Source: CAWVVV01 sp964629165 (lineage in GTDB: Bacteria; Verrucomicrobiota; Verrucomicrobiia; Opitutales; Oceanipulchritudinaceae). From it: DNA of 34,764 nucleotides. Where the stretch lies: positions 1 through 34,764 of the forward strand of contig CAZVQJ010000007.1 in assembly GCA_964629165.1 (NCBI GenBank), given 5' to 3'. Positions 31,044 to 34,764 of the stretch are shown here, in pieces. The notes below the pieces were generated by a model. That model made no database searches. It saw only the letters and a program-made list of their open reading frames with translations, and was not told the origin of the DNA. The translations under genes and the position numbers were made by a program. Each line of letters begins with the position of its first letter. Position 1 is the stretch's first letter.

Positions 31044-31682
31044 TCAAGGTTGCAGACGCTCAACCCTCCAGCTTCCGTCACCGGTCCTCGAATACAGGAA
31101 TCGGTCGTGCAGGCGGCTTTGCCTGCCCTGCCAAAATTCGAAACTGTGTGGCTTTACGCGAAAGCCTCCCCAGAAAGAGGGCAGGGGAACTTCCCCGTCG
31201 GCAAACTTTCGTTTCATTTCCTCCATCTTCTCTTCGAGGAGAGCCCGCGAACGAATGACTTTGCTCTGTTCGCTCACCCAGGCTCCGAGGCGGCTGTGAA
31301 AGGGGCGGGTAGCAAAATAGGCGAGGGCTTCCGTCGCCGGGATTTTCTCGGCGGTTCCGTTGATGCTTACCTGGCGCTCGAGGTGTAACCAGTTGAAGAG
31401 AAGCGACACGCGAGCATTTTCACTGATCTGGCGGGCTTTCCGGCTTTCGAGGTTCGTGAAAAAGACGAGCCCGGTCGCGTCGAACTTTTTGAGGAGCACG
31501 ATCCGGGTGAACGGCTGCCCCTCGGCATCGACCGTCGCCACCGTCATGGCGTTCGGCTCGGGCAGCTTTGCATCCTGCGCATTTTGCATCCAGGCGAGGA
31601 ATTGATCAGTCGGTTCCGGCGCCAACTCGTCACGGCGGAGCCGGGCTCGTTTATACTCTTCGCGAAGGGAGGTAAGGTCCAT
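31044..31682 (-). CDS. pdxH: Pyridoxamine 5'-phosphate oxidase
   Basis: A 212-aa FMN enzyme that makes pyridoxal 5'-phosphate, the last step of the vitamin B6 pathway. Visible family blocks: A-M-T-V-A-T-V-D-A-E-G-Q-P near 45, R-I-V-L-L-K-K-F-D (FMN contact), F-F-T-N-L-E-S-R-K-A, F-N-W-x-x-L-x-R-Q-V, F-x-x-R-P-x-x-S-R-L-G-A-W-V-S-x-Q-S, and the C-terminal F-W-Q-G-R-Q-S-R-L-H-D-R. Length is normal. The gene stands alone, converging on phoU and diverging from the fusion gene, so it probably has its own promoter. No good Shine-Dalgarno precedes the ATG at 31682. Confidence 0.96.
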   Translation of the reverse strand: MDLTSLREEYKRARLRRDELAPEPTDQFLAWMQNAQDAKLPEPNAMTVATVDAEGQPFTRIVLLKKFDATGLVFFTNLESRKARQISENARVSLLFNWLHLERQVSINGTAEKIPATEALAYFATRPFHSRLGAWVSEQSKVIRSRALLEEKMEEMKRKFADGEVPLPSFWGGFRVKPHSFEFWQGRQSRLHDRFLYSRTGDGSWRVERLQP

Positions 31683-31776
31683 CTTTCAGGGGGGAGGGGG
31701 CGGTGACTGCAACCGAGGAAAAGTCTGGCTGAGAGGCGACGGGTGCATTGTCCTATCAGAACCGTTGGAGGAAATG

Positions 31777-33300
31777 ATGCAACTGGAGGAACTGCGACGC
31801 GAGTGGGAATTACACATTCGGGCTTCTGCGCGGCGACGCAGCGATCGGCAGTCTGCGGCTGACGGCGGGCAGGCGGAAGCCGAAAAGGGGCGCTGGCTGG
31901 CCAGGATGCTGGAGCTGGCCCGGTCCCCGCTGAAGAAGGAGGCGGCACTTCATCTCGGTTGTGGCACCGGAGAATGGACGCAGGGGCTGGCGCCGTTCTT
32001 CAACGAGGTGGTGGGCGCAGAAATCGCACCCTCCCTGCTGGAGTCCGCACGCGGGGTGAACGCTTACCCGGAGAGGGTTCAGTATCATCTCCTGGATGGG
32101 GAGGCGTGGCTGCGGTGTTTTTCGCACGACCGCTATGACTTCATCTGCTGCGGTGGGCTCTACAGTGTAATGGATCCGTTGTCCCGCGTTCCCTATGTTC
32201 GCGAGATCGTACGGATGCTCGCGCCGGGCGGCGTGGGAGTGATAGAAACGCCTTCAGAGCGAGATTCTCTAGCTGAGAATGCTTTGGTCCAGGCGGTGGT
32301 GTCGGCGGGTGCTCGCCTGCTTGCTGTGCCAGATGCCGCCGGGGAACGTCGTTGTTTCACCAAGGACCATCCTTACACGCCGAGCCTTTCGGTCGTGGTG
32401 CCGTTTTACAACGAGGGGGACGGGGTCGATCGCTTCTTCCAGGAGGTCACTCCCGTGCTTGAATCGATCGGGATGGATTTCGAGATCGTTTGCGTCAACG
32501 ATGGTAGCCGTGATGACACACTGTCTCGACTCGAGAGCCGGAGAAAAGCCGATCGGCGCGTGCGCGTCATTGCTCTGACGAGAAACTTCGGCAAGGAATC
32601 GGCGTTGGCGGCGGCGCTCGACTGCAGCCGCGGAAGGGTTGTCGTTCCGATGGACGCGGACTTGCAGGACCCGCCCGAGGTGATCTCCCTGCTGGTGGAA
32701 AAATGGCGGGAGGGATTTCCGGTCGTCATCGCACGTCGACGAGAGCGGAAGGGTGAGAGTTGGCTCAAGCGGCAGAGCGCTGGTTGGTTCTATCGGTTCT
32801 ACAACCGCCTGGCGGAGACGCCCATCCCGGCGAACACCGGGGATTTCCGTCTCCTCGACCGGCAGGTACTGAACTCCCTGCGATCGCTTCCGGAACGCAG
32901 CCGTTTCACCAAGGGGCTCTTCGCCTGGCTCGGCTATCCGACGGCGGAAGTCTCCTTCGACCGCTCTCCTCGATACGCGGGCACAACCAAATGGAACTAC
33001 TGGAGGCTTTGGAACTTCGCACTCGACGGGATAGTCTCCTTTTCCACCGTGCCGCTCCGGGTGTGGACCTACCTCGGAGGGGTCATCGCCACGAGCTCGC
33101 TCCTCTACGCCCTCTACCTGGTGATGCGGACACTTTTCTTCTACAAAACCACTCCCGGATATGCGTCCCTCATGGTGGCCATGCTATTCCTCGGGGGGGT
33201 CCAGTTGATCGGATTGGGCGTTCTGGGCGAATACCTTGGGCGGGTCTTCAAGGAGTCCAAAGGCAGGCCACTCTATCTGATCCACAAAGAAATCGACTGA
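31777..33300 (+). CDS. Methyltransferase / GtrB-type glycosyltransferase fusion
   Basis: A 507-aa protein with two enzymes in one chain. Residues about 20-190 form a class I SAM methyltransferase (motif I L-H-L-G-C-G-T-G-E at 58-66, then a G-A-E-I-A acidic strand, and M-L-A-P-G-G-V-G-V-I-E). From about 203 a family 2 glycosyltransferase of the GtrB/DPM1 type begins: S-V-V-V-P-F-Y-N-E, V-N-D-G-S-R-D-D-T, M-D-A-D-L-Q-D-P-P, N-T-G-D-F-R-L-L-D, and A-L-D-G-I-V-S-F-S before two C-terminal TM helices (about 425-485). GtrB-type enzymes usually load sugars onto undecaprenyl phosphate. The chosen start ATG 31777 has GGAGG at 31767-31771, 5 bp upstream; TTG 31765 and ATG 31774 also lie in frame. Confidence 0.88.
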   Translation: MQLEELRREWELHIRASARRRSDRQSAADGGQAEAEKGRWLARMLELARSPLKKEAALHLGCGTGEWTQGLAPFFNEVVGAEIAPSLLESARGVNAYPERVQYHLLDGEAWLRCFSHDRYDFICCGGLYSVMDPLSRVPYVREIVRMLAPGGVGVIETPSERDSLAENALVQAVVSAGARLLAVPDAAGERRCFTKDHPYTPSLSVVVPFYNEGDGVDRFFQEVTPVLESIGMDFEIVCVNDGSRDDTLSRLESRRKADRRVRVIALTRNFGKESALAAALDCSRGRVVVPMDADLQDPPEVISLLVEKWREGFPVVIARRRERKGESWLKRQSAGWFYRFYNRLAETPIPANTGDFRLLDRQVLNSLRSLPERSRFTKGLFAWLGYPTAEVSFDRSPRYAGTTKWNYWRLWNFALDGIVSFSTVPLRVWTYLGGVIATSSLLYALYLVMRTLFFYKTTPGYASLMVAMLFLGGVQLIGLGVLGEYLGRVFKESKGRPLYLIHKEID

Positions 33301-33315
33301 ATTGGCCGATCCATA

Positions 33316-33353
33316 GAATTCTCCGAGGGTAGAGTCGAGAGGAGGATTTTTTT
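33316..33353 (+). terminator. Weak terminator-like hairpin after the fusion gene
   Basis: GAATTCTCC (33316-33324) can pair with GGAGGATTT (33341-33349) with two G-T wobbles, followed by the rest of a seven-T run ending at 33353. It lies just after the stop codon at 33300. The loop is long (16 nt), so the call is tentative. Confidence 0.35.
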
Positions 33354-33396
33354 CAGAGAAGGACCGTGATTTTAAAGAAGTGTCGGCGAAGGCCGA

Positions 33397-33426
33397 TTGA
33401 CATCCTTCCGGTTGCCCAGTTAGATG
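33397..33426 (+). promoter_or_regulatory. Possible sigma-70 promoter of the DUF4214 gene
   Basis: A perfect TTGACA (33397-33402) is followed 17-18 bp later by TTAGAT / TAGATG (33420-33426), a moderate -10. The predicted start site would lie about 40 bp before the ATG at 33473. Confidence 0.45.
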
Positions 33427-33472
33427 CTGCCATCAATCAAATCTCGTTTGTCTCCAAAACCATTTCTGCTTC

Positions 33473-34764
33473 ATGAAATTCGAGGAAATTAAAACGCTCT
33501 GCGTCGGCGCGTCGATTCTACTTCCCCTTTGTTCTCCTTCCTGGTCTGCGTCTGGCCAATTGAGTGGCAGCATAGAGACCTTTCTCGAAGCTCCGGAATT
33601 CGTGTTTGTGCCAGCGGTGGAAGACTTCCGCTTCGCGGAACTCGTGCCGTCACCCGCTTCCGCAAACACTTCGACCCATATCCTCATCGATGGCATCCGT
33701 GCCTTGCCAAATGGGGGCGATCTCGTCGAAAGTAATTACCGTGGGGTCAACCTGAGCGACCAGGGCGTCCATGACGTCGGTCGCGTCTACTTTACGATGC
33801 CGGAGGCGAGCGGGTCTTCTGCGGGTGTCGCGAGCCCGATCGTCGGAATTGTGCGACGGGACCAGCCGGCCAGTGGCAGCAGTGGCTGGTCAGCCTACGA
33901 AGCGAATCCTCTGTCCCCGACAACGCTGACACCGGCGACCCGGAGCATCAATTTCGACAACAGTGTCGGCACACTCGATATTATCCCCAACGGGAGCGGT
34001 ACCGGGCCTACCGGCAGCCTCAATTATTCTTTCGATCTCCGTGAAGACGGCTTCCATGAAGTGACCCTCTTCGGGACGGGAGTAGAGGACAGGTTTACCC
34101 TCAGTGAAGGAGAAAGCACGTATGCGTTCGCCTCCACCATGTTAATTTTCAACCCGATCGAGGAAGAGTTCTACGGCATCTTGCAGTCCACCGATGAGGG
34201 CGTGTCGGCGAACTCGCGGATGTTTGCGCTACGCATCGACGGACGGGACGCCGATGCTGATGGCATTCCGGACCTTATCGACGTGGATACAGCAAATTTC
34301 ACAGCGATCGACCGTGGCGTGTTGGCATGGATTTTCAGTAAGTTCCGCATTGAGACGAATCCGGCGGAGGATGATTTCGCTGCGTTCCTAGATCGGCACG
34401 AAGACTCTTCGTGGGCAGAGGTTCTGGAAGAGCTGCTGACGCCCAGCGTCTCCGCGTCGAGTGATGGCGAAGGTGAACTCGACTGGAACACCGTCAGCTT
34501 CGAGGAGAGAATCATCCGATTGTATGCTGCGTTCGGCGGCCGTGTCGCTGACGGCGCGGGACTCGATTATTGGACGAAAGACATTGCTTGGAATCAAGGC
34601 TGGGATCCGGTGGTGGATACCTTTGTCAGTGGCGCGGAATACGATGACATTTATGGCGACACGACCGACGAAGAGTTTCTCTGGATCCTCTACGACCACG
34701 TGTTCAATCGTGAACCGGATACGGCGGGCCTAAACTTCTGGCTCGGGGAACTCCAAGGTTCTGA
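33473..34764 (+). CDS. Secreted protein with DUF4214-like repeats (3' end cut by window edge)
   Basis: Hand translation from ATG 33473 stays open for 430 codons to the right edge, so the protein is incomplete. A signal peptide (about 1-23: K-F-E-E-I-K then L-C-V-G-A-S-I-L-L-P-L-C-S, cleavage near W-S-A-S) is followed by a beta-rich domain without an obvious family (about 25-255). A short acidic run D-G-R-D-A-D-A-D-G-I-P-D-L-I-D (about 253-267) looks like a calcium-binding thrombospondin-3-type loop. Near the C-terminal side, two segments (around R-L-Y-A-A-F-G-G-R-V-A-D-G-A-G-L-D-Y-W and L-Y-D-H-V-F-N-R-E-P-D-T-A-G-L-N-F-W-L) match the DUF4214 pattern (helix, G/N-R-x-x-D, G-L-x-x-W). Such repeats are found in surface and extracellular proteins. 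No clear Shine-Dalgarno is visible. Confidence 0.8.
   Translation, partial: MKFEEIKTLCVGASILLPLCSPSWSASGQLSGSIETFLEAPEFVFVPAVEDFRFAELVPSPASANTSTHILIDGIRALPNGGDLVESNYRGVNLSDQGVHDVGRVYFTMPEASGSSAGVASPIVGIVRRDQPASGSSGWSAYEANPLSPTTLTPATRSINFDNSVGTLDIIPNGSGTGPTGSLNYSFDLREDGFHEVTLFGTGVEDRFTLSEGESTYAFASTMLIFNPIEEEFYGILQSTDEGVSANSRMFALRIDGRDADADGIPDLIDVDTANFTAIDRGVLAWIFSKFRIETNPAEDDFAAFLDRHEDSSWAEVLEELLTPSVSASSDGEGELDWNTVSFEERIIRLYAAFGGRVADGAGLDYWTKDIAWNQGWDPVVDTFVSGAEYDDIYGDTTDEEFLWILYDHVFNREPDTAGLNFWLGELQGS

Overview
The window is a GC-rich (roughly 60%) bacterial chromosome segment, densely coding on both strands. Several traits point to Verrucomicrobiota, probably the Opitutales/Puniceicoccales side: a secreted protein with an N-W-Y-E-Y-A-x-G-L-D-P linker, a long-N-terminus PstC/PstA pair, a suf operon headed by a Fur-family gene, and few clear Shine-Dalgarno sites. 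This assignment is an inference from gene style; no rRNA or other marker is present. I saw no tRNA, rRNA, CRISPR array, insertion sequence or phage gene.

Left end (1-2900, minus strand): a Fur-family regulator with Irr-like features, then sufC and sufB (sufB runs off the left edge). A 15-bp perfect palindrome fills the spacer of the predicted promoter in front of the regulator, which suggests autoregulated iron or heme control of Fe-S cluster assembly. Positions 2900-5120 (plus) hold a cardiolipin-synthase-like phospholipase D enzyme and a metallophosphoesterase. Positions 5388-8242 hold a secreted YfiR-like protein next to a membrane hybrid histidine kinase. trxB (minus) and a cytoplasmic TPR histidine kinase (plus) diverge from a 300-bp non-coding region. 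A TatD-type hydrolase overlaps a membrane coiled-coil protein of unknown role (11617-13438).

The middle (13460-22703) has a large secreted trypsin-fold protease with PPC-like C-terminal domains, a gamma-carbonic anhydrase family protein, a CmoB-like methyltransferase carrying a C-terminal beta domain, Tex, an MscS-type channel and an orphan BtuF/FhuD-type binding protein.

From 22885 to 30915 lies a complete phosphate-uptake locus on the plus strand: OprP/O-type porin, pstS, pstC, pstA, pstB, phoU. An 11-bp-spaced direct repeat that looks like a Pho box precedes pstS, a weaker one precedes the porin, and a strong hairpin terminator separates pstS from pstC. This probably lets the binding protein be made in excess over the transporter. 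PstC (770 aa) and PstA (550 aa) both carry large extra extracytoplasmic parts. No phoB/phoR is in the window.

The right end holds pdxH (minus), a single-chain methyltransferase plus GtrB/DPM1-type glycosyltransferase fusion, and a secreted protein with DUF4214-like repeats that runs off the right edge. The least ordinary items are the promoter-embedded palindrome with its Cys-poor Fur protein, the methyltransferase-glycosyltransferase fusion, the enlarged Pst permeases, and the YfiR/hybrid-kinase pair.
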